64,000 nt of DNA from positions 52,767,638 through 52,831,637 of the forward strand of contig NC_133398.1 of the NCBI RefSeq assembly GCF_047511655.1, read 5' to 3'. Below, piece after piece: positions 1 to 10,734 of this stretch (its first letter is position 1; every line of letters starts with the position of its first letter). Position numbers and translations under genes: made by a program. The stretch is from Castor canadensis. Taxonomy: Eukaryota; Chordata; Mammalia; Rodentia; Castoridae. The notes below the pieces were generated by a model. It worked only from the letters and a program-made list of their open reading frames with translations. It searched no databases and had not been told where the DNA came from.

Positions 1-800
1 CCTTTGCCATTACTTAAAAAAAAAAAAAAAAGGCAACTGCAAGCCTATAATGAGAGGCAAGTCATGTTCATGAATACAAACATCAGTTTACTTCTGAGTT
101 CTCAGTCTGACACCAAGAAGGAAGTTTACTACCTCTTAACAGTAGAACAACAGCAAATACAAGGATTTTTTTTTTCACGATTATAGTGATTAAGAACAGG
201 CATCCTTTAATCCAAAGAGATGAAGTTTTCCTTTTACAACTAATTTGTCCTCTTTTCCACGTGCACAGAAAAATAACACACACAAAAAAAGAGTTTTGCA
301 TTTGAGGTAGCTTCATATACACCATGACCTCAGATCAAACATTTACTGAGAACTTAGCACCTTAGAGTCTAAACCACCTCCTCCACCTTACAATCCCGGT
401 CACCCTGGACGCAGGAAGGCCGATTCCAACTGTGAATCAGGGTCTGGGAAGAACTTCCTAACATGTTTTGCACAGAGCAGGCTCGGTGGGTCAATTTCTC
501 AGGGTACAACGCTCAATAGATTCTCTGAAACACAAGCACACAGGCAGCCTAGGGTCCAATGCTGCAGATGACACTTTGGCTCATATTTGCTCAAGTAACT
601 ACAGTAACTGCCCCAAACTTTCCGTGTGAAACCCACACAGGGTGGGGGGGATGGGGGAGAACCAATGAAAAACTGGGTCATTCCGTATTTGCTCTGATGA
701 AGCACGTCCTTCGGAAAAAAAAAGGCCCGTGAAGGAGAAAAAAGGAGGAAAAGAAGACAGCACCGCATCCTCTCTGCAGAAGAGGTACGGCTCTACTAGG
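1..800. other. No gene supported; repeat-poor flank of the CpG island
   Basis: Apart from an A-tract near 15-32, no recognisable repeat or splice-bounded coding exon is visible. If the minus-strand transcript at 1372-1706 is real, this stretch is part of its first intron. Short open frames on both strands have no family resemblance and are treated as chance. Confidence 0.5.
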
Positions 801-1371
801 ATCCGCACTAGGGACTAACCAGTTGGCTTTAGCTGTGTTTAGCCGCTCGGGAGTTCAATGGAACCTGCCCCCCTATAAGTCATCCCAACAAAGAAGGCCT
901 GAGGACCAGCCACCGTCAGGCAGAGGAGGAAATGCCCTCAATTCACCTGCGACACCTGTCTGGGCTCTCGTTCTCGCTCCCGCCCTCCACCCCTGGCCCA
1001 TCCGCGATCGCTCGAGACGCGACCACCGCCTCCTCTGCCGTGGCCCTGGGAACCCCAGGCCCACCTGGCCCCCACCCAGGCGACAGTGGCCCAGGCGGAG
1101 GTCCCTCGGGCCCAGGGCCCTCGCGCTCGCACGCAGGCGCCGCTCCAAAGCCCGGGCGGCGGAACGGGGAGGCCCCGTGCCTGCAGCCGCGCGTCCCCGG
1201 CGCATCCCGCGGACTCCAGGGACTCCCCGCCCCCGGCACTGCGGAGCAACCAGGCCAGCGCCGGCCCCTCTACGCCTCCCCGGCGACCCCCGCGGGCCGG
1301 CCCCTCGGAGCGCAGCCCTACCTGCACCAGAGCCGCCCGCCGGGGCGGAAGGCCCTGCGCCGCGCGCTCAC

Positions 1372-1427
1372 CTAGCGCCGCCGCCGCTCCGGGTCAGCCG
1401 CGCCGACGCAGCTGCGTCCTGGGGCAT
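1372..1427 (-). CDS. Possible first coding exon of an unidentified minus-strand gene (partial)
   Basis: On the minus strand an ATG at 1427 opens 18 codons plus two bases and ends exactly at a consensus donor, GCTAG|GTGAGC, with GT at 1371-1370. The peptide begins MPQDAAASARLTRSGGGA, a low-complexity N-terminus I do not recognise. It is the second ATG on this strand after the YY1-like site; the first opens a 15-codon upstream frame. The start context (TTC before ATG, C after) is weak, so exon 1 may be wholly untranslated. The next exon must lie left of 1371, and none is obvious inside the window. The donor is well supported; the reading frame is inference. Confidence 0.35.
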
Positions 1428-1551
1428 GAAAGCGCCGGCTGCGCGGCCTGGGTGGCTTCGGCACGGCCCGGCAGGGCCGGACAGGGCAGGGCGGAGCGGG
1501 ACGGGGGACTGGCTCCTGCGGCCGCCGTCGCCGCCACCACCACGGTCGCTC

Positions 1552-1563
1552 TGCGCCTGCGCG
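1552..1563. promoter_or_regulatory. NRF1-like site
   Basis: TGCGCCTGCGCG differs by one base from the palindromic NRF1 consensus of two GCGC half-sites. It lies in the middle of the CpG island, where NRF1 sites of housekeeping promoters typically sit. Confidence 0.45.
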
Positions 1564-1661
1564 CGGGCGGGATCCCCAGGGGCGCAAGGGGCAAGGGCCC
1601 GGGGCGCGAAGTCGCACCCGCCTTGCGGTTCCCGGCGGTCGGCACTGCAGGGGACGGTGAC

Positions 1662-1706
1662 CTAGGAGCTCTCTGTGGCGCGGCCGTCCCAACAGCGGCC
1701 CGCCAT
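1662..1706 (-). other. Upstream open reading frame in the putative 5' UTR
   Basis: The first ATG on the minus strand, embedded in the YY1-like motif, opens 14 codons before TAG. It precedes and does not overlap the 1427 ATG. If transcription starts near 1710-1720 it would be an upstream reading frame that could lower translation of the downstream start. Confidence 0.3.
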
Positions 1707-1709
1707 GTT
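1700..1709 (-). promoter_or_regulatory. YY1-like element
   Basis: Read on the minus strand this is AACATGGCGG, close to the YY1 consensus AANATGGCGGC. In mammalian promoters this element lies just downstream of the start site in the direction of transcription, so its orientation supports a minus-strand start near 1710-1720. Confidence 0.45.
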
Positions 1710-2000
1710 TCAGTTCCCTTTTCTTTCTTTCTCGTCCCCGCCTTCCGCCCCTTTCCACAGAACAGCACTTTCCCTCCCTCCTACCGCTCCCACTGCGGGG
1801 GCGGGTGGAAAGGGGCGTGGGGGAGGGGTGAAGAGGGAGGAACAGTACTCTGGTCACGCCCCTGGCCCCGCCCCCGGGGCGGGCCGAGGCCCCGCGGCCC
1901 TTGCTCCCCGCCCCCACCCCTCTTCCACCGCAGCGCTGGGACCCGGGTGAGGCCTGAGTCGGAGCCTGGCCCGCCAGCCAGCAGGTTCCCCAAGTGAAGC

Positions 2001-2540
2001 TGGCCCAGAACCCGGGACAAAGCCAGTGCCCAGGGCACTGCTCTGCACCCTCCCTGTAGGGCTCGGACTCGACCTGCAATGTGCGTTACTGCAGGTGGCG
2101 GCCGCTCCTCTGGGTTTTCAAAGACAGAGAAAGTGACGTTGTGGTGGCTCAAGGTCACTGAGAAAAGTACGGAAAGGGATGTGAACTTTCCCAGGGTGAG
2201 AGCTGGAATTGCCACCCACGGCTTTGGGGACTCTGAGGCCCCGCTGCGCTCGCTTTTGCTACTTGTGCTGAGATTTCAGGATGGGAACTCCAAATGTGGA
2301 AATGGCTCGTTTAAATACTTGGTACCCTCCTTCCGCCCCACCCCCCAAGTATAGCCTTCTTATCTACACATACACGTTCAGAGTCGTTTCCCCGAAATGC
2401 AAATTTGGTAACATTTTTGGCGAGTTTTTAGGTATCATAATTATTCAAAAAGCAAATGGCTGGAGATAAAGTAGAACTTTTTTGCCTCCTGGCCAAAAAC
2501 AAATGGTAGTGACTTCACAGATTCCACAGCAGGTCAAAAT
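2001..2540. other. Island shore, no gene supported
   Basis: CpG content falls through 2.0-2.3 kb into ordinary AT-richer DNA. No recognised repeat or coding exon. Confidence 0.4.
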
Positions 2541-2547
2541 TAGAAGT

Positions 2548-2649
<102 letters not shown>

Positions 2650-2896
2650 ACGTACATAATGATCATTTTCCTAAGAATTACTATCTCCTTACTCAGTCTG
2701 AATTTTTGTAAAAAGTGAGAGATCAGATCTGGCTCATAAGTGCCCTGTTGTCAGTTTATTCCTGAAGTTTATTGCATCTGTGAAAAATTTGAGCTTGGTA
2801 GTAACAGATACGATTTTCCTAACCACATTAGCAGTCTGAATTGATCCGGAAGAAATTCACAGCAGTAGAAATATGACTTGTTTGACAATAGTTTGG

Positions 2897-3089
2897 GGCC
2901 GTGTGCCTGTGGCTCACGCCTGCAGTCCTGGCTACTTAGGAGGCAGAGATCGGGAGGATCACAGCTCCAAGTCAGTCCTGGCAAATAATCCCCGAGACCC
3001 TATCTCGTAAACCCACATACAAAAAAATAGGACAGGTAGAGTGGCTCAAGGTGAAGACCCTGAGTTCAAGCCCCAGTACCGCAAAACAA
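2897..3089 (+). repeat. Two-part SINE, type D1
   Basis: Left 7SL-like arm (ggctcacgcctg, box-B-like gggaggatc), linker, then shortened tRNA-like arm ending cccagtaccgcaaaa. Perfect 12-bp TSD acaatagtttgg at 2885-2896 and 3090-3101. Confidence 0.93.
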
Positions 3090-3254
3090 ACAATAGTTTG
3101 GAATTAGTGTGGATCCCTGAAAAACATCTTTGACATTGACAATCCAGGCAGCAGAAGTTTAAAAAATGATCTAACATTTCAAAGTTATCTTGTGGACTTC
3201 TTGTCCTTCCTCCCCAAAGTGCGAATTAAGTAATAGTTTAAAAATATTTAATTG

Positions 3255-3462
3255 AGGCTAGGAGTGTAACTCAGTGATAGAGTGCTTATCTAGCATGGAT
3301 GAGGCCCTGGGTTTCATAACCAGTTCTGCAAAAGAAAAAACAAATTTTGTTTTTGAGATAGTGTCTTGCAATGTAGCCCAGGCTGACCTTGAACTCCCAA
3401 CAATTCTTGAGGTTTCCTCACCCTACAGAGTGCTGGGATTATAGATGTGTTCATTCCCTAGG
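3255..3462. repeat. ID monomer (+) abutting a B1 (-)
   Basis: 3255-3342 is a plus-strand tRNA-like monomer (gtaactcagtgatagagtgc). 3343-3462 is a minus-strand B1 (tgtagcccaggctgacctt, gtgctgggattataga). Confidence 0.85.
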
Positions 3463-3977
3463 GGAGGAAAAAAGTATTAATGGGTGCATTTTATTAACCC
3501 TCAAGAATTGAGAGGTTTTCTTTCTTCCTGTACCTTTTTTAGGGAGGAGGGAGTGCCCTGACAAATGGAAAATGGAAGAAGCCAGAATCTATGTAACTTG
3601 ATCAGTGTTGCTTGTCTGGAAATGTAGGATTTGAGAAATTCTATAATTTTTCTTACTATTTATAGTCCTGTACTTTTACCACAGATTTTCATTACCATTT
3701 TCTATCCAGTTTCATGGCATGAACCTGTGTGTTGTACATCTAATTTTTCATCTTTGGTAGCTGTTCTTCAGAACTGGAAGTTCTTGATTCAGGTACCAAC
3801 TCAACTGCACTCATAGATGCCCAGGGCTTAACTAAGTTTACTTTGATTTTAATATGTGTTTGTCTAAAAAGCTGAAAAGGAACTGGAAAGCCCAATCATA
3901 ACTACAATGTAGTTGTGATCATTATGCCATCACAGTTTCAGTTAAGTCTGTATAGATACAAGAATGCATAGGAATAG

Positions 3978-4050
3978 GTAGTAGGGATGTAGCTCAGTGG
4001 TAGAGCTCTTGCTTAGCCCTGGGATTGATCCCCAGCCCTAAAAAAAAAGT
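3978..4050 (+). repeat. ID monomer
   Basis: gatgtagctcagtggtagag is a clear tRNA A-box region, followed by gggattgatccccagccc and an A-run. Confidence 0.88.
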
Positions 4051-4384
4051 TTGTATGGAATCTGTGTACCCCATTGAAGAGAGAATATAAACATTCTAGC
4101 ATTCTAGCAGAAGGCCCTTGCTGCTTCCTGAATCAATGGTCACTGCAGATTTCTGTGGATTTGCAATGCAAAACAGCTACATGGAAATATTGAAAATCAT
4201 CTAAAATAAGTAAGCTATTTTTGGTAGCTGTAACTCATGCAGAATACCACATCATTTTCATTATTGTATTCTCTTGAGAAATTGCTAAGCAAGGTCACAA
4301 ATGTTACATATATATGTTCATAGTCATGTTCTTTTCCAGGTACCCCAGATCTAGCATATATAGTAGTCTCTCAAAAAGATAATT

Positions 4385-4702
4385 GAGGAATAAAGATGTG
4401 GTTCAAGTGGTAGAATACCTGCCTTGCAAGCACAAAGTCCTGAGTTCAAACCCCAGTCAAACCCACCAAAAAGAAAAAAGAGAGAAAAAGCAAAATGGCA
4501 AAATGGACTGGAGATGCAACTTAGGTGCTAGAGTGCCAGCTTTGCAAGGGCAAAGCCCTGAGTTCAAACCCCAATACCACCAAAATAAATAAATAAATAA
4601 ATGATGGAGGTACAGCTCAGTGGTAAAGAGCACTTACCTAGGGTATTTGAGGTTCTGGATTTGCTTCCCAGTACTCAAAAATAAATAAGTAAATAAATAA
4701 AT
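4385..4702 (+). repeat. Three consecutive ID monomers
   Basis: Three plus-strand tRNA-like monomers in a row: 4385-4492, 4502-4601 and 4603-4702. Each ends in an A-rich tail, the latter two as (AAAT)n. They differ in sequence, so they are serial insertions into A-rich tails rather than a tandem duplication. Confidence 0.85.
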
Positions 4703-4784
4703 TGGTGTACGATTGCTGTCAATCAATCTATGCTTCCCTCACTTTCTTCTTCTCCATTCGTAGACAAGGTACTTTTCCTAATCT

Positions 4785-4996
4785 GGCTGGGCACCAGTGG
4801 CGCTCAGCTATTTGAGAGGCAGAGATCAGGAGGATTGAGGTTCAGAGCCAGCCCAGGGCAAATAGTTAACAGAACAAAATACCCAACACAAACAACAACT
4901 GGTGGAGTGGCTCAAGTGGTAGATCATCTGTCTAGCAAGCATGAGGGTTTGAGTTCAAACCTCAGTATCACCAAAGGCAAAAAAAAAAAACAACAA
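4785..4996 (+). repeat. Two-part SINE with full right arm
   Basis: Left arm gggcaccagtgg, right arm ctggtggagtggctcaagtgg through an A-run. TSD acttttcctaatct (4771-4784) against acttttcctcatct (4997-5010), one mismatch. Confidence 0.92.
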
Positions 4997-5050
4997 ACTT
5001 TTCCTCATCTATAAAGTGGGTAGAATGGTATTAATAAATAAGTAAAATCA

Positions 5051-5230
5051 GGTGGGCCTTGATGAGTCATGCCTGTAATCCTAGCTACTCAGGAGGATCA
5101 CAGTTTGAAGCCAGCCCAGGCAAATAGCTCATGAGACCCTATCTCAAAAAAACTCTTTACAAAAAAGGGCTGGCAGGGTGACTCAAGATGTATGCCCTGA
5201 GTTCAAACCCCAGTACTGAAAAAAAAAAAG
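5051..5230 (+). repeat. Two-part SINE, type D1
   Basis: Slightly shortened left arm. Perfect 11-bp TSD aagtaaaatca at 5040-5050 and 5231-5241. Confidence 0.92.
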
Positions 5231-5269
5231 AAGTAAAATCATCACACACACAAAAAGAAAACTTATTTA

Positions 5270-5361
5270 CAGGACTGAAGGTGTGATTCAAACAGTACAG
5301 CACTTACTTCATAAGTACAAAACCCTGAATTCAAATCCTAGTCCCATAAAAAAGAAAAAAC
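5270..5361 (+). repeat. ID monomer, diverged
   Basis: tRNA-like arm with gtgtgattcaaacagtacag and an A-rich tail. Confidence 0.75.
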
Positions 5362-5465
5362 TGTTGTTTGCAATAAACTATTAAGAATTAAGTAGACAGT
5401 TCAGTGGCAATACTTAGCATGTAGTAGGCAAGCTGTAATGCTTACAATAATTCCTGCTTTTTACC

Positions 5466-5762
5466 AAGCATGGTGGCTCACACTTATAATCCTAGCTACT
5501 TGGGAAGTAGAGATCAGGAGGATCACAGTTCAAAGCCAGCTCTGGCAAATAGTTTTCAAGACCCTATATCGAGAAATCCCATCACAAAAACAGGACTGGT
5601 GAAGTGGTTCAAGATGTAAGCCCTGAGTTCAAGATCCAGTGCAAAAAAAAAAAAAAAAAAGAACAAACACAAAACAGGACTGGTGAAGTGGCTCAACCAG
5701 TAGAGTGCCTGCCTACCAAGTGTGAAGCCCTGAGTTCAAATTCCACTACTGCCAAAAATAAT
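5466..5762 (+). repeat. Two-part SINE followed by an extra right arm
   Basis: 5466-5659 is a D1 element with an 18-A tail. 5673-5762 is another tRNA-like arm of the full-length kind. Both right arms start with the same caggactggtgaagtgg, including linker bases, so the second arm looks like part of a longer element or a recombination product. Confidence 0.85.
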
Positions 5763-6600
5763 AATCTCTGCTCCCTGGTATTTATGGCTTTGGGTAGTTC
5801 TCTTCTTTTGAATGCAGGATGGATTTATTGACTGGCTTCTAACACAGAGAATATTTCAAAAGTGATGAGATGTCACTAACAGGTTACAAAGACTTCAGTC
5901 TTGGGTTGTCCCTCTCATCCTCTTGGACTGATCTCTTGCTCTTGGAAAAACCAGCTACCGTCAGTCCTGTGAATGTGGTTAGTTCTGTGTCCTTTCAAAT
6001 TGAAACTTGAGATGACTGCAGCCCAGCCTCCATGTTGATTGCAGCTCTCCAACAGGCCCTCAATGCAGCCCCAAACTAAGCCATTCCAGGAGTCTTTACT
6101 CACAGAAACCACAAGATAAATGTTTCTTCTTTCAAGCTGCAAAAATTTGAGGGTGATTTGTTGCACAGCAATAGATGACTAACATCACACAGTTGTGCCT
6201 AGAAGGTAGGAAGTACTCAGTAATGGTAGCTTTTCCTTTGGTGACTATAGCTGGGTTCTTTCAGCACATGGCTTAGCATTCTATACGGCTGATCCAAGCT
6301 TGCTTTAATACTTTAATGATAGTGTTTATAACTGCAGTACAAGAAGGTATCCAGGAAAAGTGGAAAGACTGATTTTATCTGATTATTTATAGACTACCTT
6401 TGATCCAGGAGAATTTGTTAGATTGTATTTCATGTAACATTTTGGATTCCCTTCAAAACGATGCAGCAGAGGTAAAAGGGTGGGGAAAGTAATTTTGTGG
6501 TTACTGCTGCTGTTTTTTAAAAGTTTATTAAATCTAATGTAAAGTAGGGGTTTTAGAAAAAAAGATTGGATGCATGTTGAAATGGGTTGATTGTTATTTA
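5763..6600. other. No recognised feature
   Basis: Apart from the short A/T variations seen throughout, this 840-bp stretch has no SINE, no splice-bounded coding frame and no family I recognise. Confidence 0.4.
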
Positions 6601-6619
6601 GAGTTCTGCACTTTCTTCT

Positions 6620-6813
6620 TTCTTTTTTGCAGTACTGGGGTTTGAACTCAGGGCCTACAACTTGAGCCACTCCTCCAGCCCTTTTTTGTGTTGGGTATTT
6701 TCAAGAGCGAGTCTCTCGAACTATTTGCCCAGACTGGCTTCAAACCATGATCCTCCTGATCTCTGCTTCCTGAGTAGCTAGGATTACAGGCATGAGCCAC
6801 TGGTGCCTGGCTG
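6620..6813 (-). repeat. Two-part SINE, type D1
   Basis: Read on minus: left arm ccaggcaccagtggctcatg through a tail at about 6622. TSD near gttctgcacttt / gttctgtacttt (about 6602 and 6813). Confidence 0.9.
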
Positions 6814-6829
6814 TTCTGTACTTTTTATG

Positions 6830-7520
6830 TCTTTTTAGAATTTTTCATAACTAAGCCATTTTAAGTATTTTGTAGACTTATAAGTTTGGTGCTGAGGAGA
6901 CTGGAAACCATCTATTCTAATTAGCTCACTTGGTGAGTGGGAGAAATTAGAGCCCAGCAAAATTTACTGACCTAGGCCAACATTCTCATTTTTTGGCAAC
7001 TTCATATTTAGGTATCAAAGAGATATGGCTAAATCCATAGCTTTTTATTTTTGCTAAACAGAATTACTTGGTCTAGATTTTCTAGGCTTTTGATGTAGAA
7101 TCCACTTGTCGATTGGCAGGTAATTTGGTTTTAGTCTGCCACTCATCAGTTTTGGTAAACATAATTCCTGTATTTGAAGGCCAGTGCTTCACACCACAGG
7201 TGCTTTTAGCCACTGTTTAGAGAGTGTTTTAAAGACCATAAACACTGGCAAACTCTAGATCTGCTTTAATCCTGTATCTAAATGAGCCAGCAAGGCCCAC
7301 TCTCCATAGAGTGTTAGCTTCCTCTCTGTGTGCGCTCCTCCCACACCTATGTGGGTCAGCACTCACCTGGGACTCTTGAATTACTCAGCACATCCTCTAT
7401 GCACCTTCCTTTTCTAGTTCGACAAGACAAGAGTGGGAGAGCTGGCACAAAGCTCCTCATCTTGAGTTGGAGGACAGTAAGTACGAACAGTGTCCTAACA
7501 GGCTACGAAGAGTAGGGACA
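6830..7520. other. No recognised feature
   Basis: Repeat-free DNA. A 61-codon open frame at 7330-7515 has no motif and is not supported as a gene. Confidence 0.4.
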
Positions 7521-7523
7521 AAG

Positions 7524-7841
7524 GCAGGTGTGGTAGTACATGCCTGCAATCCCAGCCCTCAGGAGATAGGAAGATCTAGAATTCCAGGCCAGCCTGGAAC
7601 TATTTAATGAGATCCTGCCTCAAAAAGAGAGAGGCCGGGCACCGGTGGCTCACGCCTGTAATTCTAACTACTCAAGAAGTAGAGATCAGGAGGATTTTGG
7701 TTCGAAACCAACCCTGGGCAAATAGTTCATGAGACCCTATCTCAAAAAAAAAAAAAAAACCCATAAAAAAGGGCTGGTGGAGTGGCTCAAGGTGAAGGAC
7801 GTGAATTCAAACCACAGTACTGCAAAAAAAAAAAAAAAAAA
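7524..7841 (+). repeat. B1 followed by a two-part SINE
   Basis: 7524-7630 is B1 (catgcctgcaatcccagc, ccagcctgg). 7633-7841 is a D1 element with two long A-runs. Its left arm opens ggccgggcaccggtggctca, close to a 7SL/Alu-like start. Confidence 0.92.
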
Positions 7842-7924
7842 GAGGAAGGAAGAGGTAGAGGGAAGAGAAGAAAGTAAAGGAAGAGGAGGACAAGGAGAAG
7901 GAAGGAAAAGGAGAAGAAAACAAA
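7842..7924. repeat. Purine-rich GA tract
   Basis: About 80 bases almost entirely A and G on the plus strand, grown from the tail of the preceding SINE. Confidence 0.8.
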
Positions 7925-8028
7925 ACATTTTCAGCCCTTTTTATTGTTCTACTTTGAATGTCTTCCTTACCTTTATGTGAACTCATTCATCTCAATGGTG
8001 TTAATGCTATCCATGCATTGTTCACTCC

Positions 8029-8120
8029 CAAATTAACTTCTCTAATTTCACATTAACCCCAAATTAACTTCTCTAACCCCAGATTTCCCTGAATGAGATT
8101 TAATTATCTAATTTCACACT
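8029..8120. repeat. Short direct duplication
   Basis: ccaaattaacttctctaa occurs at about 8029 and again at about 8058; ctaatttcaca is also repeated just downstream. Local slippage duplication. Confidence 0.6.
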
Positions 8121-8190
8121 TCACATGTTCAAAACAAAGCACTTCATTTCCCCTCTTGCCTGCTCTGCACCTTTTTAAGCTGCCCCATTT

Positions 8191-8535
8191 TAGTACCATG
8201 GTCCCTTAGTGTCCACAGGGGATTGCTTTCATGACCCCCTGTGGACACCCAAATCTGTGAATGCTCCTGCCCTTTCTATAAGCTGGTGTAATATTTGCAC
8301 AGCACCTCTGCACATCCTCTCATGTGCTTTGTCAGTGCTAGGTTTTTTTGAATACCTAGTGCAATGTGAATGCTGGGTAAACAGCAGTTATACTATATTG
8401 TTCAGAGAATAATAACAAGAAAAAAAAAGTCTGCAGCTGCTCAGTATAGACACTTTATTTGTTGCTGAATATTTTCAATCTGTGGTTGATTGAAATTGTG
8501 GATGTGGAACCCATGAATATGGAGAACCAACTTAC
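8191..8535 (-). mobile_element. MER2-like DNA transposon fossil (Tc1/mariner-Tigger type)
   Basis: The 345-bp stretch matches my memory of the MER2 nonautonomous Tigger-type element along its length: a ggtcccttagtgtccac start, a gggggattg-like segment, central agcagttatactatattg, then gaatattttcaatctgtgg and an end near ggagaaccaactta. It is flanked by TA-containing sequence, as expected for Tc1/mariner. It is diverged and carries no transposase. Identification is by remembered consensus, so an RM-style alignment would settle the subfamily. Confidence 0.7.
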
Positions 8536-8707
8536 ACAGTACCACCATGTGTACAAGAAAAAGAATGTATATTTTTAATACACAATGTCTTTTATTGCTT
8601 ATTACTCTTGGAAGTCACATGGTGTCACTTCAGCCAGGATCTATTAAAAACAAGTCACCAAGTCCAGCCCACATCTTTCAAGGGACATTAATTTAATTAG
8701 CTTTCCT

Positions 8708-9010
8708 CTTTTTTTTCCCCTCATGGTTAAATGAAACCCAGGGCCTTGTACTTACTAGACAAGTGCTCTACCATGGAGCTATACCCGAAGCTCAAAAAAT
8801 TGTTTTCTCCCTCACCCCCAACACCCACCGCCTCCCGCTTTTTTTTTTTTTTTTTTTTTTTGGTGGGACTGGGGTTTGAACTCAAGGCTCTGGTTATTTT
8901 GGAGATGGGGTCTCATGAACTTTTTGCTTGGGCTGGCCTTGAATGGTGATCCTCCTGATCTCAGCCTCCCAAGTAGCTAAGATTACAGGTGTGAGCTACC
9001 AGAATCCAGC
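8708..9010 (-). repeat. ID monomer and two-part SINE, both minus
   Basis: 8708-8795 is an ID monomer (cctagtaagtacaaggccct-like on minus). 8839-9010 is a two-part SINE whose T-run (its A-tail) is about 23 nt and whose tRNA arm is truncated to its last part. Confidence 0.85.
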
Positions 9011-9181
9011 CTACTTCTCTGCCCTATGGTACACTCTTCCCACTTCTCCAAACACATGACATTCTTGTCATTCCTGCACTACCAAATTATAAATTTCTAT
9101 AAATGAACCCATGTTTGTTTCTGCATCAGTACATTTTCTCTGGGCTGTTTCTATGGCTGTCACATTCTCCTCTCAGCTTAG

Positions 9182-9252
9182 AGGCTAAAGATGTAGCTCA
9201 GTGGTAGAGCACTTGCCTAGCATTCGAGGTCCTGGGCTCCATCTCCAGCACC
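9182..9252 (+). repeat. ID monomer
   Basis: gatgtagctcagtggtagag and gcacttgcctagcattcg are diagnostic of the tRNA-like arm. Confidence 0.88.
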
Positions 9253-9361
9253 TGGGGTGGGAGGAGCATTAAAACTCAGTGTTGTGATCCTGCTTATCAC
9301 AATGGTACTTCCATTGACATTTGCCTTCATATAGCTATAGCTCTTTTGTGTGTTATTGTTT

Positions 9362-9454
9362 TCTCGTTTTTTCTGTTTGGTGGTACTGGAGTTTGAACCC
9401 AAGGTCTCAGGCTTGATAGGCAGGCACTCCACCACTTGAATCTTTCTGCAGCCC
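9362..9454 (-). repeat. ID monomer
   Basis: Reverse-orientation tRNA-like arm (ggtggtactggagtttgaac) with T-rich start. Confidence 0.85.
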
Positions 9455-9556
9455 ATAGCTATATACACTTTGATTAAAGAATGTAAGCCTTCGAGGTGCT
9501 GGTGGCTCACGCTTGTAATCCTAGCTACTCAGGAGGTAGAAATCAGGAGGATCATG
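9446..9556 (+). repeat. Segment duplicated at 14,571: 37-bp non-SINE flank plus SINE 5' end
   Basis: From gcccatagctatataca through aatgtaagccttcgagg into the SINE left arm, this segment recurs at about 14,571-14,680 with a few differences. The first part is not SINE sequence. Confidence 0.85.
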
Positions 9557-9704
9557 GTTGGAAGCCAGCCCCAGGCAAATACTTCTCAAGACTCTATTTC
9601 AAAAAAACCCATCACAAAACAGGACTGGAAGGGGCTCAATTGTTGGAGTGCCTAGCAAGTGTGAGGTTGAGTTCAAACCCCAGTACCACCAAAAAAAAAA
9701 AAAA
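9494..9704 (+). repeat. Two-part SINE
   Basis: Left arm gtgctggtggctcacgcttg; right arm with tgttggagtgcctagcaag; A-tail ends near 9704. Confidence 0.9.
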
Positions 9705-9756
9705 AGTGAGCCCCAAAAATAAAAATAAGTGAAAAAAAGTCAACTCCCACATCTTC

Positions 9757-9794
9757 GTGTGTGTGTGTGAGTGTGTGTGTGTGTGTGTGTGTGT
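9757..9794. repeat. (GT)n microsatellite
   Basis: 38 bp of GT with one GA interruption. Confidence 0.95.
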
Positions 9795-9799
9795 AATAA

Positions 9800-10635
9800 G
9801 GAACATACACAAGTGGTAACTTACCGCTTGGGCCATGCTTCCAGTTCCTGTGTCTTGCATCTTGAACCACATTGTCCATGTAAATAACTGTTCCTCTTTA
9901 GTTTTTCAGGACAGTGTGACTTTGATACACACAGGGGCAATGATGGCATAGCAGGGAAAGCCTGGGTACCAACACTCAGGAGTGCCTAGGCAACGGTGAA
10001 ACAAACACTGCTCCTTACAATGTTTCTTTGCAAGCCAGAACCTGGTTCTATTCACTGGTACCCACGACAGTTAGGCAGACACAAGACACTCAGTATTTAG
10101 AAGGGAGTGTTTACCAGCAGGTGACACCTTATACTGCCTCTCCAGTTGTCCTCATAAGAATTGCACATTAGTTCGCACTTCTAAGCAACAGTGACAAGAA
10201 AACCACATGTCCTGCACCAAGCACAGGCTAACCTTCCTATGAGTGGTTCTTCATATCAACCTTCATGGTAATTACAAGCAGGTTGGACAAAGAGCCTTGT
10301 AAGAAGGCCTTTACTTGTCCCAAAGTAGAGGTAACAACTGAAGAGGCCATTTCAAGGTTTTCATCAGTTTGATGATTACAAAGTAGAGCTTACAGTGGAA
10401 CAAATTCATTAATAAGATCTGCCTTTAATATCTATTTCCATCTCCATCTTCCTTACTAGCTCCTTTCTGACAGCCATTGGTGCATTTCTTTATTTTTGTC
10501 TCCTCTTTATCCAGAAAGCATTCAAGGTATCTTTAAAGTTACATACAATTAGATAAAACAAATCATGAAATAAATGAAGATATTGGGACAAAGAGTAGAG
10601 AAAATAAAGCCAAAAGTGAATTTGGTACTTCAAAT
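9800..10635. other. No recognised feature
   Basis: Repeat-free by eye. No gene model is supported. Confidence 0.4.
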
Positions 10636-10725
10636 AAGGGCCATGTTCAAGTGGTAAGAGTGCCTGCCTAGCAACCACAGTTCAAACCCCAGGTCTTGAG
10701 TTCAAACCCCAGGACCTCCTGCCCC
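10636..10725 (+). repeat. ID monomer with internal duplication
   Basis: gttcaaaccccagg, the B-box segment, occurs twice in tandem, so the 3' half of the monomer is duplicated. Confidence 0.8.
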
Positions 10726-10734
10726 ACCCCCAAA

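Larger units (their letters stand above)
930..2000. promoter_or_regulatory. CpG island, likely promoter
   Basis: About 1 kb is very GC-rich and full of CpG, in sharp contrast to the CpG-poor remainder of the window. It contains GC-box/Sp1-type motifs (near 1866-1885 and 1906-1916), an NRF1-like site at 1552-1563, a YY1-like site at 1700-1709 and CGG/CCG runs near 1374-1390 and 1520-1540. CpG retention of this kind is the usual mark of an unmethylated housekeeping promoter. The YY1 orientation and a consensus donor at 1371 point to transcription on the minus strand. A second donor-like CGG|GTGAGG after 1947 on the plus strand leaves room for a divergent transcript. Open frames of 90-300 codons here come from stop-poor GC-rich sequence, not from protein evidence. 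Confidence 0.85.

Noticed and set aside
823..2079. Several overlapping open frames of 90-303 codons on both strands in the GC-rich region
   Set aside because: Stop codons are rare in CpG-rich DNA. The translations are Pro/Arg/Ala/Gly low-complexity in every frame, with no domain. Only the short exon-like interval at 1372-1427 has a splice signal.
3978..4050. tRNA gene from the clear A-box/B-box sequence
   Set aside because: It is one of dozens of ID-type SINE monomers with A-tails. No cloverleaf with CCA-end stem or terminator is formed.
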